This document shows, piece after piece, positions 52,801 through 62,797 of a stretch of DNA of 64,000 nt. Position 1 is the first letter of the stretch, and every line of letters starts with the position of its first letter. A program made the translations under genes and the position numbers. Location: positions 1 to 64,000 of the forward strand of contig JAETQD010000006.1 in the NCBI GenBank assembly GCA_021770825.1. Reading direction: 5' to 3'. The stretch comes from Clostridium sp. (GTDB lineage: Bacteria; Bacillota; Clostridia; Lachnospirales; Lachnospiraceae). The notes under the pieces were generated by a model. It did not search any database, was not told the origin of the DNA, and saw only the letters and a program-made list of their open reading frames with translations.

Positions 52801-55800
52801 GAGGCGCTTGTGATTGAGGGAAATGACACCGGAGAGCGGCAGGAGTTCCCGGTGAATAACGAAATTTTCTTTAAGGATGCTGTATCTTCCATGGAAGGCG
52901 GTTATCTTCCTAAGGTATATGTGGAAGCCGAGGATTTCGCAGACGAGAAGACCATGTGGGAGGTATTTGCAGCTCCGGCAAGCAAGGCAAAGCTGGTGTT
53001 CTACTGGGAAGACGGAACTTTGGAATCCAACAATGGATACCAGTTCAACACGGCTACCTATGCGGCCCAGGGCGGTGAGATTCATGACGTTACAGGACGA
53101 AGTGCATACTATAAGAGGATTTCGTTCTCAACCCTTAAGAAGATGCCTTATGTGGAATACGAAGATGTGATCCTTGTATCCGATTATATTAAGCTGTATC
53201 ATCTGAGCTTCCATGACGATGACCATGCCATCACAGACGGCAACGTTTCCGCTTCCCTGGTGGGAATCGAAACGACCAAGCTGGTGCTGGACTATGAGAC
53301 CAAGCCGGGCGGCTATGTGGATGAACTGCTCTATAAGAATCTGACCGAGGGAAAGAGCTATCAGATTTCCATTGCAGGCGATGTGATCCGCAGGGATACG
53401 GCGGGTGAATTTGTGATGCGGTCCGAAGCGCTGATGGATCCGTATATCTTCAAGGCTGGTGACGGACTGGCCGGGCGGCTGATTTTTGAAAGCATTAATT
53501 ATCCGCTGCAGAGTAAGGACGGAAATAACGATGCCGTTGAACTGAAGAGTGAATACAGCCTTTATAATGCCAGCGGATTTGTTTCCGGTCTTATGAGTTC
53601 AAATGGAACCGTCACGGATACGGCTCTTCCAAGTGCAGACGCCTGGATGACAAGCCCGATGATTCAGGTAACCCCGGGACACGTTTATTACATTACGGGT
53701 CATAGAAGCAACCCGAAAGATGTTTCATACGTTTGCTTTTACGGAGCAGACGGGGAGATTGCCAATGTCAACACCCATGACTGGGTAAAAACGGGAAGCC
53801 TGCCCAGCGCTCCGGTACATACAGTCAACCAGTTTGAAATTAACGGAGATGCGGCGGCGATTGTCATTCCGGAAGGCGTCTCCTATATCCGGTTCGGTAT
53901 GGCGGGCAATACGGACAGGATTCCCACCTATGCTACGGCAAACTGTTTTTATCTGACGAAGGCCGGGGCAGAAAGTAAAAAGGAAGGCCTGGATCAAACG
54001 TACAAGGTACAGCCGGGAGAACGGTATGCCATCGCCCAGGGATATGCAAACTATACGGTGGAATTCTGGAATGGTTCCAATCAGATGATTGAGAGTCTGA
54101 ACTGGGGAGAACGCATGGGACAGAGCTTTGACGTTCCGGACGGTGCGGTATCCATGACCTTTAAAAACGGCAGCAACGATCGGCGTACAGCACTGAATGA
54201 GGCAGTCCTCTATAAGCTGGAAGTTGATAAGTTAGACTGGCTGGAATCCAAAGACCTTTCCAGATTTGCAAACTCTGTTACCCTTACGGTATCCGATCCC
54301 ATGAACAACCTGATTCTGGGAGATGAAAACAGGGTTTATCTGGATGTAAAGGAAAATGGGGTTCTCCTGGAGGGGGATGATGACCCGATTCCGGAGGAGG
54401 TTCGTGAGAAACTGTATCTGAAGCGGACGGAGTCCGGAGATATGACACTTACAGAGAACCTGACGACTCTGGTTTCCTTTGTGGGAGAGGCCAACCGGAC
54501 CTTTGACCTGCGGCTGTATGTGAAATACCGCGGTGAGGAGATTACGCTGGATGAAATAACCTTCAAAACCAACCGGGTTATGGAGGTAATCCATGACCGC
54601 ACGGAGCTGGCAAAGCTGATGCGGTATCCCAGCGGAGATTTTCTGGTGGTCAATGACATTTATTTAAGAGATGATGAAACCTTCTATTTCTCGGAGAAGG
54701 TGCCATTTGAGGGAACTCTGGATTTCCAGGGATATACCATGTATATGAAGAATACGAAAAGTGGATATGGACTCCATACTATTGGAAGCAGCGGCACAGT
54801 GAAAAACCTTGTACTAAATTATGTGCTGGATGCGGCTGAGGGGAAGCGTCCCATCAGTTTGGGCCGCGGTTTGGCATTCAGGAACCGGGGAACCATCCAG
54901 AATGTGGTGATTAATTTCAATCTGGGCCAGGGAACCTACCGGAAAGAGTATTGCAACAGTCTGGCGGAGGTAAACAATGGTGTCATTGAAAATTTCAACC
55001 TGAATTTTATGAGCAATTCTACGAACTATGTGGGAAGATATTTCGGCGGACTGGTGCGAAGCAACGATGGTGAGATCCGGAATGGTTATGTGTATTGTCC
55101 TGGCTCTATCAACGTGACAACGGGTGTGTATGGGGGGTCCAAGACCATTGAAAACGACTATACAGGCCTTGTGGTATCCCACGGTTCAGGAACCATGGAA
55201 AATGTGTATGTGGTTGGAAACCTGGCAGTGGAGCGCTACGGTGAGAATGGAACCATGTCTACCAACGGAATCCTGTGCGGTTCAAAAGGAAGTGTCCACA
55301 ACTGCTTTGTGGTGGGTGAACTGATGCGGACCGTCTGGAACAGTGACAACGTGAAAGAGGTAGAGCCGTATCTGGAGTATGGCCCTGCTGTTGGCGGAGG
55401 AGTTGGAATCAATTCCACAGACATTGAAAACAACTATTTCTTCAGCTCCTATCCGTCGACTTATAATTTTAAGTGCAACATTAAAGGACGGCAGGAGAGG
55501 GCTACGGATACCATGCTGCTCAGGGATCCCTCTTTCTATGAAAGAACGGTAAACCGCGCGGATGCATTCCTGATGGACGATGTGGGAGACGGATTCTTCC
55601 CGCGGATCCAGATGCCCGATGAGATGATGAAACAGCAGTACCGGATCCCCTTATCTGCCGTAGGTGTGGATAACAGTATTAAATTCCTGTCTGCGGTCAT
55701 TGACCAGCAGTATGAGCGCGGAGACCAGATGGAGGATGGAACAGAAGCGCCAGAGGATTTTGCACTGGCAACACTGACGTTCACCAACCCTCTGGAGAGG

Positions 55801-58800
55801 ACCATTAACAACATTAAAGTTGACGGCCTGTATGTGGAGCCTCAGTCCGGAGCTGTGTTTGAACAGTATATGGACAATGGGCTCTACCGGGTGAAGGTAA
55901 AGCTGCGTCCCAACAATATTTACAGCGACAGCTATACCATGACGCAGTTCTCCTATGATACCTATACGTCTGATGTTACCGGGCGTGAGATCGTGGTAGC
56001 CTTCTCCAAGGAGGTAAATCAGGAAAACTGGTGTACGGCTTTTGATAACCCCAACAGCCAGTATCGTCTGACCGGCGATATTGACTACGCAGAATTTTTG
56101 CCCACTGAAAAGAAAAAAGCTGCGGAGGCCATGAATTTCTCTTCTGCATTCAAGGGAAGCCTGGACGGCCGCGGACACAGCATTAAGAATTTTGAATTTA
56201 CCCAGTATCCCTATCTGATTCCTAAAATGGAAGGCGGAAGTGTGAAGAATCTGGTTGTAGATGGAATGAAAATCGATAATTCGGCGGCAAATTCCAGCTA
56301 TACCGGACTGGTTGGACAGACTTCCGGAAACACGAAATTTAAGGATATTGTGATTAAAAATTCTGAAATCAAGGGAATTTACCAGATGGCAGGCGGACTT
56401 GTGGGTAAGGCCACAAGGGCTACCATCGAGGATTGTGTGGTTGCCGGGCTGGTTATGGAAAGCGATACAGACGGACGGAGCCTGAAAGTCGGAGGTCTGG
56501 CCGGAGAGCTGTCCTATACCAGAATCCAGAACTGTCTGGCAAGGAAGCTGGAGATCGATATTAAAAACGGGCAGACTGGGGAAGGAATCGGAGGCCTTGT
56601 GGGCTATATGCCATATGGCAATACAATCCGAAGCTGTTATGCACAGGGCTCCATTGATTCAGGCTTTTCCAGGACCGGAGGCCTTGTGGGCTACTTAAAC
56701 GGAACGGTTCTGGCCTGCTGGTCCAAAGTGAATATCAGCGCCACGGCTCCTTTCGTGGGCGGCGCCACAGGCATTATGGATACGTCTTCCACTCTCAACC
56801 AGATTCTTGTCATCGGAGAGGTGTTCACCACAGCTTCTGACGGATATGGGCGAATCAACGGAGGCTTCCTTGGAACCGAACGTACCCTGGTGCGCTGTTA
56901 TGCTGCTGCCAACCAGAAGATCAACTCGCAGCTTCTGACGGATGTCATGGATGCCGAAGGCCTTCTGACAGACGATGAACTGAAGCTGGAACGGTATTAC
57001 TGGAATACGGTTAATATCGGTGAGGCCTTTGATTACAGTCAGGTGGAAAACGGATATCTGCCTTATCTGTATAACCTGGAAGGAACAAAACTTCTTCCGG
57101 AACAGGATTACGCAAACGGAATCAGTATTTCCACAAGCGGAATCGAGTTTACGGCAAAGGGAATTGCAGAAGGGACAGAGACCGGGGCAGCTGGAAAGGA
57201 GACATTCCAGTATCAGCTATCCATGGAACTCAGGCTTCAGTATGACGATTTGAAGGACCAGGATTCCTACAATAAGAATTACAGCAAGTATTTTGGAGAA
57301 AATTACGAAAGACTTTCCATTGAAAATATGCAGTTTGAAAAGGAAAATGGAAAGATAAAGGCACCGCAGACTGCATTTGAAAACGGAGTTTGTATTCTGA
57401 CATTCCAGGGTATCACTGCCGTGAAGTATCTGGACAGCTACCGTGCGGTTCTGAATACGGAAGACGGAAAAGTCGGTACGAAGCTTGACTTCTATGAAAG
57501 AAAGAATGGAGTCGTTTCGGCAGAGCCGACACCGCTTTATTACCATATTTACCGTGCACAGCAGGATCATACTCTGGGAACCGGGGATGTGGACATTAAT
57601 AGCTGGCAGGGAGCCATGGCCATTGCAGGAGATCAGTATGAGAACTTCCTGATTATGAAGAACCTGGACTTCACCAATATTAATTCCTCAGAGCTGAGAA
57701 CGGGACTTAAAATTAACCGTTTGGAAGGAAACCTCAATAAGGTGGATTATTCCAACCTTGATGAGGCAAAGCGCAGAACGTATCTTTTGAAGGAGCTTGG
57801 AGAGGATGGCGCCTATGCAACCATTGCCAATGTCAACTTCAAGGAAGATAAGACTGCCAATGTAAGCTGGATTTATGAGCTGCGAAGCGAAATGCGGTAT
57901 CTGAAATTCCAGAACATTTCCTGGACCAATGTTCCGGCGGGAAGTTATATCGGAATTGTCAGACTTCAGACCGGAGTTGTTTCTTACGTGGATGTGGTCA
58001 ATTTAAAGATTGACTACGGAGATGCAACAAGCTACATCGGATTTGTCACCAATGCGGATAATACGATGGAGTATGTGCGCGGCCGTGATATCGTAATAAA
58101 CTCCAGTAAAACAACCAATATTAAACGTACTGCTTCCTATATCGGAGGAATTGCCGCCATGTCCAAGGGTGCCTTGAATCACATCAGCGCCATGGGTACG
58201 GAAAAGGATGGCGCATGGTCCTATTCCATTGTTGGCAACACGAATCCTGACGGAAACTATGGCAGCCATACCGGAGGTATTGTGGGATATGCCCAGGAGC
58301 CTGGACTGAGCTTTGGTTACGCCGAAAAGATACAGGTGAAGGGAAACAATTATGTGGGAGCCCTGGGCGGATATATTTTAGCATACGTTTCCCATTATCA
58401 GTATTATACAACAGCCAGATACGAAGAAATTCAGGTAGAGGGAGAGGATAAAATCTATGTAAACAGCGCCGTTGGATGCGATGTGGAAGGAAGAATGTAC
58501 GCAGGCGGTGCCATGGGGTACTCCAACACCCGGTACGGCTACTCAAGGGACAATACCGTTCATGCCACAAATCAGCAGGCCGGCGGCTACTGCGGAAGCG
58601 GCGGCGGCGATAATATGACGGTTATCGGCTGTGATATTAAGGCAGATGACATGTATGCAGGCGGTGTCAGTCCCAATACGAGCCATGGATGTTCCAGCGC
58701 GGATGTAATCGGATGCAATATCTGGGCCAGATCCTGTGCCGGAGGCATTATGGGAAGAAGTACGTCCAGCACAATTAATGTTATCGTTCGGGATTGTGCC

Positions 58801-61800
58801 ATTTACGCAGAAGAGTATGCCGGAGGCATTATTGGTCTGAAGGATGCGGAAACAGGAAATTATTACATCTATAACGACATTGTAACGAACTGCAAAATTG
58901 GAAGCACCACAACAGAGTATCCATGTGTGGAGCAGAGTGCAGATGATCCGGATGTCTATACGCCTGTATGGAAATCACAGAGAGGAGGAACAGGCACAAA
59001 ATTAGCCGGAGGTCTGATTGGCGAATCCCATGGTGTGAACTGCTATAATAATGTAGTAGACGATTCTGTGGAGGTGAAGGCGGCCCAGTATGGCGGCGGC
59101 GGTTTCGGCCGGTTCGGAGGCGGCGTATCCCATGATCTGCATATCGGCGCAGCGGTTAAAGTGGAAGGAAACTATGCCGGAAGCTTAGCCGGAGAGCTCA
59201 TTGGGTACGATCAGTCCCTGAAAGGTGCAAACCTGCTTGTGAATCCTGTAACCAAGGTACAGAGAGTGATTCTCAGCGGAAGCGTGGAAGGCAGTGCTGC
59301 CGTAGGCGGTCTGGCCGGATACTTCATACCGGGAGAAAGACCGGTGGATCCGGAGGATGGTTCTACGGTGCCGGATGAAGAAAGCGGATATAAGGACATA
59401 CTGTGCAAGGATTATTTTGAGAGAATTATCATGGCGCAGACATCCATAAAGGCATCCACATCCTCCATAGGATTCCTGGCTCAGAATGATAAGGCGGTAC
59501 AGACATCAGGAGAGAAGGGAATCAGCTATCTTCGTGTTTATGAGAATATCATGTATCAGGATAAGCCAATCAGCACCCAGCAGGGCGTATTGAATGCGTA
59601 TTTAAAATGGACGTATGGGGATCCGGATACTTCGGAAAGCCAGTACAGGGAGGCCTACCTGGTTACAACAGAAAACCTGAAGAATCTTGAATTCTATTAT
59701 GGCACAAAGGCCAAGGGAGGCATGTACATAAAAGAAAATGGAACAAGCTACTGGGATACAAAAAATAATGTACTGATCAATCCTAACCTTTACAGGAACT
59801 TCTTCTATTCAGAGGATGTGACAAAGAAGGGACTGTTCCCGTACGTTACCAATTCTGGTACATATGTCCTCGTTGGTGCATGGCGCGGAGAGGAGTCTCC
59901 GGCGCAGGATGGTATCCCGATCCCAGACGGGACATCCGGTGCTTCCACCTTAAGTCTCGGCGACTTAAGCGATTCTCTGGACCAGGTATCCATCTATGCA
60001 TCGGGAGCCGGAACCATCAACCTGGAGTTCCCGGTTGATCTGGCCGATCTGGGTGCTGATGTGATCGAGGCCAGGGAGTTGGCCAAGACGGAGCCTGAAA
60101 TTCTGGAGGGAATAATTCTTCCGGAGGTTCAGTTTGAGATTCTCGGTTCGGATGGAGCGTTGATTGAGCAGAGGGAAATCGACAGACAGACCTATACAAT
60201 TCCGTATGACTTTGACTCTACCCTGACGATTCGGGTGACTCTCGGAGAGAACAGCAGAAGCTTTGCTGTGACCGGAGACGGTGTAAGACGTACCGTTATG
60301 ACATGGAAGGACCATTGCTATTATATTAGAAAAGATGGTATTTACAGTGACAACGGCGCTTATTCCGGCGATGGCAGCATGGCCAATGTACAGAAGGTGC
60401 TGAGCGGCTCCTTTATAAACCTGTACCAGGGCGAGGCCTTGGACAGTGACGGTGACTTATACCGGGTGGCAAGCGGGGCTCAGACAGACGCCCTGGATCC
60501 GGAAACTCTCTTTAAGGTAAGTGAGGAGACGGTACCCGCTTATAGGACCGATTACAGCGGGGAAGAGGTTCTTTCTTACCGCACATATAGTATGGCGGAC
60601 CATGGAGAGACACGCTCCGATTACCGTCTGTTCGCCAAGAACGGAAAGTTATTCGGCATGGCTCCCCAGTTAGACCAGCCATACGGACAGGGATTCCAGA
60701 GCTTCCTGGCAGATTATTACAGCACATCCCAGGGAAGCACGGAGTACTTAAGTATTGTGACGGAGAACCGGGTTCTGGAGGACAGAAAGGCGGCAATCCG
60801 CTGGCCCAAGGACGAAAATCAGAAGGACATTCTGGATAACTTCCAGATTCTGGAGATTGGAGATAACCTGTATGCCGACGAGCCGTATGTGATTATCCGG
60901 TACTGCGACAACACAACGGCGGCCTTCAACTACCTGACCGGAACGCTGCTCTTTAAGGACGATTCGGAGAAAGAGGCGCTGGGCTTTGCAGACTATGCAT
61001 CCCTTTGGGCTTCCGGAAAGAAAGTGGCCTTAAAGACCATGAATGCATACAACAGCGCGGCTGGTCTCGTTGACAGCCTGTCCAAGAACCCCATTGATGA
61101 CAATCAGGTGATTGGATTTATCAAGAAGACCGACGCACCGGAAAACACGGCCGATTCCAACGGCAATAAGCTGGATGTGGCCATTGACGGTGATAATAAG
61201 GTTGGCGGAAGCAATTCCACCGGAGGAACCAGTACCAGCGGAGGCTCCGGCGGCAGTGACCAGGGTACGGAAACAGACGGTACCCTGACTGAAAACGACA
61301 CCAAGGGACCGGAAAGCGGAGCAGACGGAGGCAGCCAGAACGGCGAATCCGGAAAGCCCTCTGACGGGGACGAAGGTGCGGCCGGAGAGAACGGTGAGAA
61401 GGCAGACGCAGACAAGACCGGAACAGGAACCGGACAGGGCTCAGATGCAGATAAGACCGGAAATGAAAATGACCGGGACGAGGATGCAGATGAGGCCGGA
61501 ACCGATCCGAATGGAACAGGCCAGAGCGATGGCACCGGAAACGGCCAGGCTGCAGATGCAGAAAAGACCGGAGGCGGTGAAAAACAGAGCGGTGGCAAGA
61601 ATGATTCGGACGGTGTGACCGGTGAAAATACAGGCGCCGGAGCAGAAAATGCGGATGACGGCAGCGTCCAGGAACCGGGCCATGAAACGGGCGAAGATAA
61701 GTCTGAAAATGGCCAGGATGCAGACAAGGCCGGAGCCGAGTCCGAAGGCGGAAAGGCTGAGGACGGTCAGGACGCAGAGAAAGCCGGAGCTGAGTCCGGA

Positions 61801-62649
61801 AGGGGAAAGGCCGGAGACGGCCAGGATGTAAATGGAGCCGGAGCTGAGTCCGGAAGCGGAAAGGCTGGAGACGGCCAGACTGCGGATGGAGCCGAAGCTG
61901 AGTCCGGAAGTGGAAAGGCCGGAGACGGTCAGAATGCAGCCGAAGGCGGAAAGACTGAAAACGGCCAGACTGCGGATGGAGCCGGAGCTGAGTCCGAAGA
62001 CGGAAAGACGGGAGATGGCCAGAATGCAGCCGGAGCCAAGTCTGAGTCTGAAAGCGGAAAGACCGGGGACGGCCAGAACGCGGACGGCCAGACTGCAGAC
62101 AGTCAGAACCAGGCGGCCGGAAGCAAGGCTGACCGGAATGACCGGGCAGAAAGCAGTGACCGGGCTGACAGAGCCGAAGGAAGCGGAGCCGTGGGAAGCC
62201 GTGAAGGCGGAACTGCCCGCGTGGATGGCTCGGCTTTGATCAGCAAGCTGGAAAGCGGAGATGTGGGAGCCGGAGAGGTGAACACAGCCGGAAGCGCGAC
62301 TGGCGAGGGAGCCGGAACCGAGCCGGGTGAGGCGAAAGCAGTACTTCCGTCTCTGACATCAGACCGTGCATATGTGACCATGCTGACAGCCGATGCCGGA
62401 GGTTATGAGGTATTCCGTGCAGAAGACCTGCTGACCAAGGGCGGAGAAAGCCTGATCAGTGAAAACAGGAAGATGGAGATTATGGAGGAGAATGGTATCC
62501 GCCAGAATGCCATCAACCTGGAAGCCATGAAGGTATCGGCCGAGACCAACCGGACCGGACTGGCCCTTGTGGGTGCAGCAGCGGCCTGCATGGTGATTCT
62601 TCTTGGAGTCCTGTACGACAAGAAGAAACGGATGAGCAAACAGGAATAG
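49819..62649 (+). CDS. Giant 4276-residue surface protein anchored at both ends
   Basis: The largest gene of the window. A transmembrane segment (~8-25) is followed by a beta-rich domain (~30-235), an acidic linker, Gly/Ser/Trp and pure SGSG repeats (~314-480), and then thousands of residues of external domains. Three zones of GLUG-like beta-helix are visible: ~1654-1934, ~2140-2370 (GGLVGKATRATIEDCVVAG, GGLVGYMPYGNTIRSCYA) and ~2780-3190 (GGIVGYAQEP, AGGIMGRSTSS). Residues ~3800-4170 are Gly/Asp/Glu/Ala-rich tandem repeats. A C-terminal transmembrane helix (~4246-4266) ends in DKKKRMSKQE without LPxTG. GGAGG precedes the ATG. GLUG helices occur in adhesins. A fibre or sheath linked to the F1-like motor is inferred. 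Confidence 0.8.
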   Translation: MKGLKGIIKVASFAAVVLCSLFIVQWYQLKCMAHLQEAVYVVDSSEVAKNLVKGEEPKSRSYALKRVEADEPVYKRGFDLYVGQGKDKIVKDFPFFANDGNAVMIMADEPVLLDTQFQEVETFQGMYVSDGLTFNYDKTQADEDSFLFLKLDNGLFMNTQSILFEYPGGSSHVRMNSIFYLGLDGARYYAVQGGNSLQYTALPTTKLTKVTIGGETYSYEQLLELLGVTQKSKQTTPKEQKETEPETLEEVDREREEASGEGLVDSGDEESAGEAGEETEEGEGEGANGAGAAAQSAQASALPSQEGNGQNASVSAGLGNGDSNGWGDSGWNDSGDGGSGWGDSDDDSGDGGSGWGDSGNGGSGWGDSGSGSGGSSGSGSGSSGSGSGSSGSGSGSSGSGSGSSGSGSGSSGSGSGSSGSGSGSSGSGSGSSGSGSGSSGSGSGSSGSGSGGNGSGSESSGSNGSEGSTESSGTDQPGATDPGDYVDPTEGEPGTGSSGSGNGGGTVNVPFRYPSASLSAFATDVYNVSTRLEIKDPALVAKRVVIELYWQPENDDGSPKPDSDKQSDYQLMYRKTFRGDGDVVIDNLPPNTMMYARGLLYYMKDGKTEHLVFYEGFENRFKTLSLDYVDDLYVEFKPSAADMTYLPNQMQLFELAVSGPNANVVNKISKVRLNLVAASGDKKGNTYTLQMGLADAKKNYFYKKNAAERPVWVSDTKQIYLPPDTEFAYTIDLLDPFGNKFTRVVEGYMDNTVNQEENRSLNCCEKLENYYTPTGATRTAKVVPKVTLSQKGWTDGKKNIDRVAYELTFNDQNKAIAGYEDTYYLEVLREDDPTKTPVEFTDKDGNKVKRLAIQKENLQGEISRYEIWGLTAGHIYQVNIYGDYNLNNNQPTYVNQLIGSQRFSTISMGSYGRVSYDLVNNHVKTNVWPNGDIKDELSPYESATAQKISMSIDYTQTSWELVDLYMDHVDFDVLDTKTKKYILKGTLNRETMESEALVIEGNDTGERQEFPVNNEIFFKDAVSSMEGGYLPKVYVEAEDFADEKTMWEVFAAPASKAKLVFYWEDGTLESNNGYQFNTATYAAQGGEIHDVTGRSAYYKRISFSTLKKMPYVEYEDVILVSDYIKLYHLSFHDDDHAITDGNVSASLVGIETTKLVLDYETKPGGYVDELLYKNLTEGKSYQISIAGDVIRRDTAGEFVMRSEALMDPYIFKAGDGLAGRLIFESINYPLQSKDGNNDAVELKSEYSLYNASGFVSGLMSSNGTVTDTALPSADAWMTSPMIQVTPGHVYYITGHRSNPKDVSYVCFYGADGEIANVNTHDWVKTGSLPSAPVHTVNQFEINGDAAAIVIPEGVSYIRFGMAGNTDRIPTYATANCFYLTKAGAESKKEGLDQTYKVQPGERYAIAQGYANYTVEFWNGSNQMIESLNWGERMGQSFDVPDGAVSMTFKNGSNDRRTALNEAVLYKLEVDKLDWLESKDLSRFANSVTLTVSDPMNNLILGDENRVYLDVKENGVLLEGDDDPIPEEVREKLYLKRTESGDMTLTENLTTLVSFVGEANRTFDLRLYVKYRGEEITLDEITFKTNRVMEVIHDRTELAKLMRYPSGDFLVVNDIYLRDDETFYFSEKVPFEGTLDFQGYTMYMKNTKSGYGLHTIGSSGTVKNLVLNYVLDAAEGKRPISLGRGLAFRNRGTIQNVVINFNLGQGTYRKEYCNSLAEVNNGVIENFNLNFMSNSTNYVGRYFGGLVRSNDGEIRNGYVYCPGSINVTTGVYGGSKTIENDYTGLVVSHGSGTMENVYVVGNLAVERYGENGTMSTNGILCGSKGSVHNCFVVGELMRTVWNSDNVKEVEPYLEYGPAVGGGVGINSTDIENNYFFSSYPSTYNFKCNIKGRQERATDTMLLRDPSFYERTVNRADAFLMDDVGDGFFPRIQMPDEMMKQQYRIPLSAVGVDNSIKFLSAVIDQQYERGDQMEDGTEAPEDFALATLTFTNPLERTINNIKVDGLYVEPQSGAVFEQYMDNGLYRVKVKLRPNNIYSDSYTMTQFSYDTYTSDVTGREIVVAFSKEVNQENWCTAFDNPNSQYRLTGDIDYAEFLPTEKKKAAEAMNFSSAFKGSLDGRGHSIKNFEFTQYPYLIPKMEGGSVKNLVVDGMKIDNSAANSSYTGLVGQTSGNTKFKDIVIKNSEIKGIYQMAGGLVGKATRATIEDCVVAGLVMESDTDGRSLKVGGLAGELSYTRIQNCLARKLEIDIKNGQTGEGIGGLVGYMPYGNTIRSCYAQGSIDSGFSRTGGLVGYLNGTVLACWSKVNISATAPFVGGATGIMDTSSTLNQILVIGEVFTTASDGYGRINGGFLGTERTLVRCYAAANQKINSQLLTDVMDAEGLLTDDELKLERYYWNTVNIGEAFDYSQVENGYLPYLYNLEGTKLLPEQDYANGISISTSGIEFTAKGIAEGTETGAAGKETFQYQLSMELRLQYDDLKDQDSYNKNYSKYFGENYERLSIENMQFEKENGKIKAPQTAFENGVCILTFQGITAVKYLDSYRAVLNTEDGKVGTKLDFYERKNGVVSAEPTPLYYHIYRAQQDHTLGTGDVDINSWQGAMAIAGDQYENFLIMKNLDFTNINSSELRTGLKINRLEGNLNKVDYSNLDEAKRRTYLLKELGEDGAYATIANVNFKEDKTANVSWIYELRSEMRYLKFQNISWTNVPAGSYIGIVRLQTGVVSYVDVVNLKIDYGDATSYIGFVTNADNTMEYVRGRDIVINSSKTTNIKRTASYIGGIAAMSKGALNHISAMGTEKDGAWSYSIVGNTNPDGNYGSHTGGIVGYAQEPGLSFGYAEKIQVKGNNYVGALGGYILAYVSHYQYYTTARYEEIQVEGEDKIYVNSAVGCDVEGRMYAGGAMGYSNTRYGYSRDNTVHATNQQAGGYCGSGGGDNMTVIGCDIKADDMYAGGVSPNTSHGCSSADVIGCNIWARSCAGGIMGRSTSSTINVIVRDCAIYAEEYAGGIIGLKDAETGNYYIYNDIVTNCKIGSTTTEYPCVEQSADDPDVYTPVWKSQRGGTGTKLAGGLIGESHGVNCYNNVVDDSVEVKAAQYGGGGFGRFGGGVSHDLHIGAAVKVEGNYAGSLAGELIGYDQSLKGANLLVNPVTKVQRVILSGSVEGSAAVGGLAGYFIPGERPVDPEDGSTVPDEESGYKDILCKDYFERIIMAQTSIKASTSSIGFLAQNDKAVQTSGEKGISYLRVYENIMYQDKPISTQQGVLNAYLKWTYGDPDTSESQYREAYLVTTENLKNLEFYYGTKAKGGMYIKENGTSYWDTKNNVLINPNLYRNFFYSEDVTKKGLFPYVTNSGTYVLVGAWRGEESPAQDGIPIPDGTSGASTLSLGDLSDSLDQVSIYASGAGTINLEFPVDLADLGADVIEARELAKTEPEILEGIILPEVQFEILGSDGALIEQREIDRQTYTIPYDFDSTLTIRVTLGENSRSFAVTGDGVRRTVMTWKDHCYYIRKDGIYSDNGAYSGDGSMANVQKVLSGSFINLYQGEALDSDGDLYRVASGAQTDALDPETLFKVSEETVPAYRTDYSGEEVLSYRTYSMADHGETRSDYRLFAKNGKLFGMAPQLDQPYGQGFQSFLADYYSTSQGSTEYLSIVTENRVLEDRKAAIRWPKDENQKDILDNFQILEIGDNLYADEPYVIIRYCDNTTAAFNYLTGTLLFKDDSEKEALGFADYASLWASGKKVALKTMNAYNSAAGLVDSLSKNPIDDNQVIGFIKKTDAPENTADSNGNKLDVAIDGDNKVGGSNSTGGTSTSGGSGGSDQGTETDGTLTENDTKGPESGADGGSQNGESGKPSDGDEGAAGENGEKADADKTGTGTGQGSDADKTGNENDRDEDADEAGTDPNGTGQSDGTGNGQAADAEKTGGGEKQSGGKNDSDGVTGENTGAGAENADDGSVQEPGHETGEDKSENGQDADKAGAESEGGKAEDGQDAEKAGAESGRGKAGDGQDVNGAGAESGSGKAGDGQTADGAEAESGSGKAGDGQNAAEGGKTENGQTADGAGAESEDGKTGDGQNAAGAKSESESGKTGDGQNADGQTADSQNQAAGSKADRNDRAESSDRADRAEGSGAVGSREGGTARVDGSALISKLESGDVGAGEVNTAGSATGEGAGTEPGEAKAVLPSLTSDRAYVTMLTADAGGYEVFRAEDLLTKGGESLISENRKMEIMEENGIRQNAINLEAMKVSAETNRTGLALVGAAAACMVILLGVLYDKKKRMSKQE
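50942..51165 (+). repeat. Five 42-bp tandem repeats encoding Ser-Gly
   Basis: GCGGCTC(A/G)GGAAGCAGCG recurs at 50951, 50993, 51035, 51077 and 51119, a strict 42-base period (14 codons). Copies differ at only one or two silent positions, which points to recent expansion. Confidence 0.9.
61690..62110 (+). repeat. Tandem Gly/Asp/Glu-rich repeats near the end of the giant gene
   Basis: Units of about 18 codons of the type GAESGSGKAGDGQTADG repeat six to eight times with small changes and some half units. Confidence 0.8.
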
Positions 62650-62666
62650 AAATACCATAAAAGGAG

Positions 62667-62708
62667 AGCCCCATGGATGTTCTGCTCTGGACATCCATGG
62701 GGCTTTTC
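62667..62708 (+). terminator. Terminator of the 28-kb operon
   Basis: AGCCCCATGGATGT (62667-62680) pairs perfectly with ACATCCATGGGGCT (62691-62704) around a 10-base loop, followed by TTT. Confidence 0.9.
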
Positions 62709-62734
62709 ACCAGGCCGCGTATGGAAAGCTCCAT

Positions 62735-62763
62735 TTGACAGATAAGGCTTTGGTTACTATAAT
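62735..62763 (+). promoter_or_regulatory. Perfect consensus sigma-A promoter of the hicB-like gene
   Basis: TTGACA (62735-62740), 17 bases, TATAAT (62758-62763); both boxes match the consensus fully. Transcription would start near 62770. Confidence 0.85.
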
Positions 62764-62797
62764 GGGAATAGAATATAGATATAAGGAGCGAAAAGCC

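Noticed and set aside
61104-61727. Minus-strand 207-residue frame opposite the end of the giant gene
   Set aside because: Low-complexity mirror of Gly/Asp/Glu repeats.
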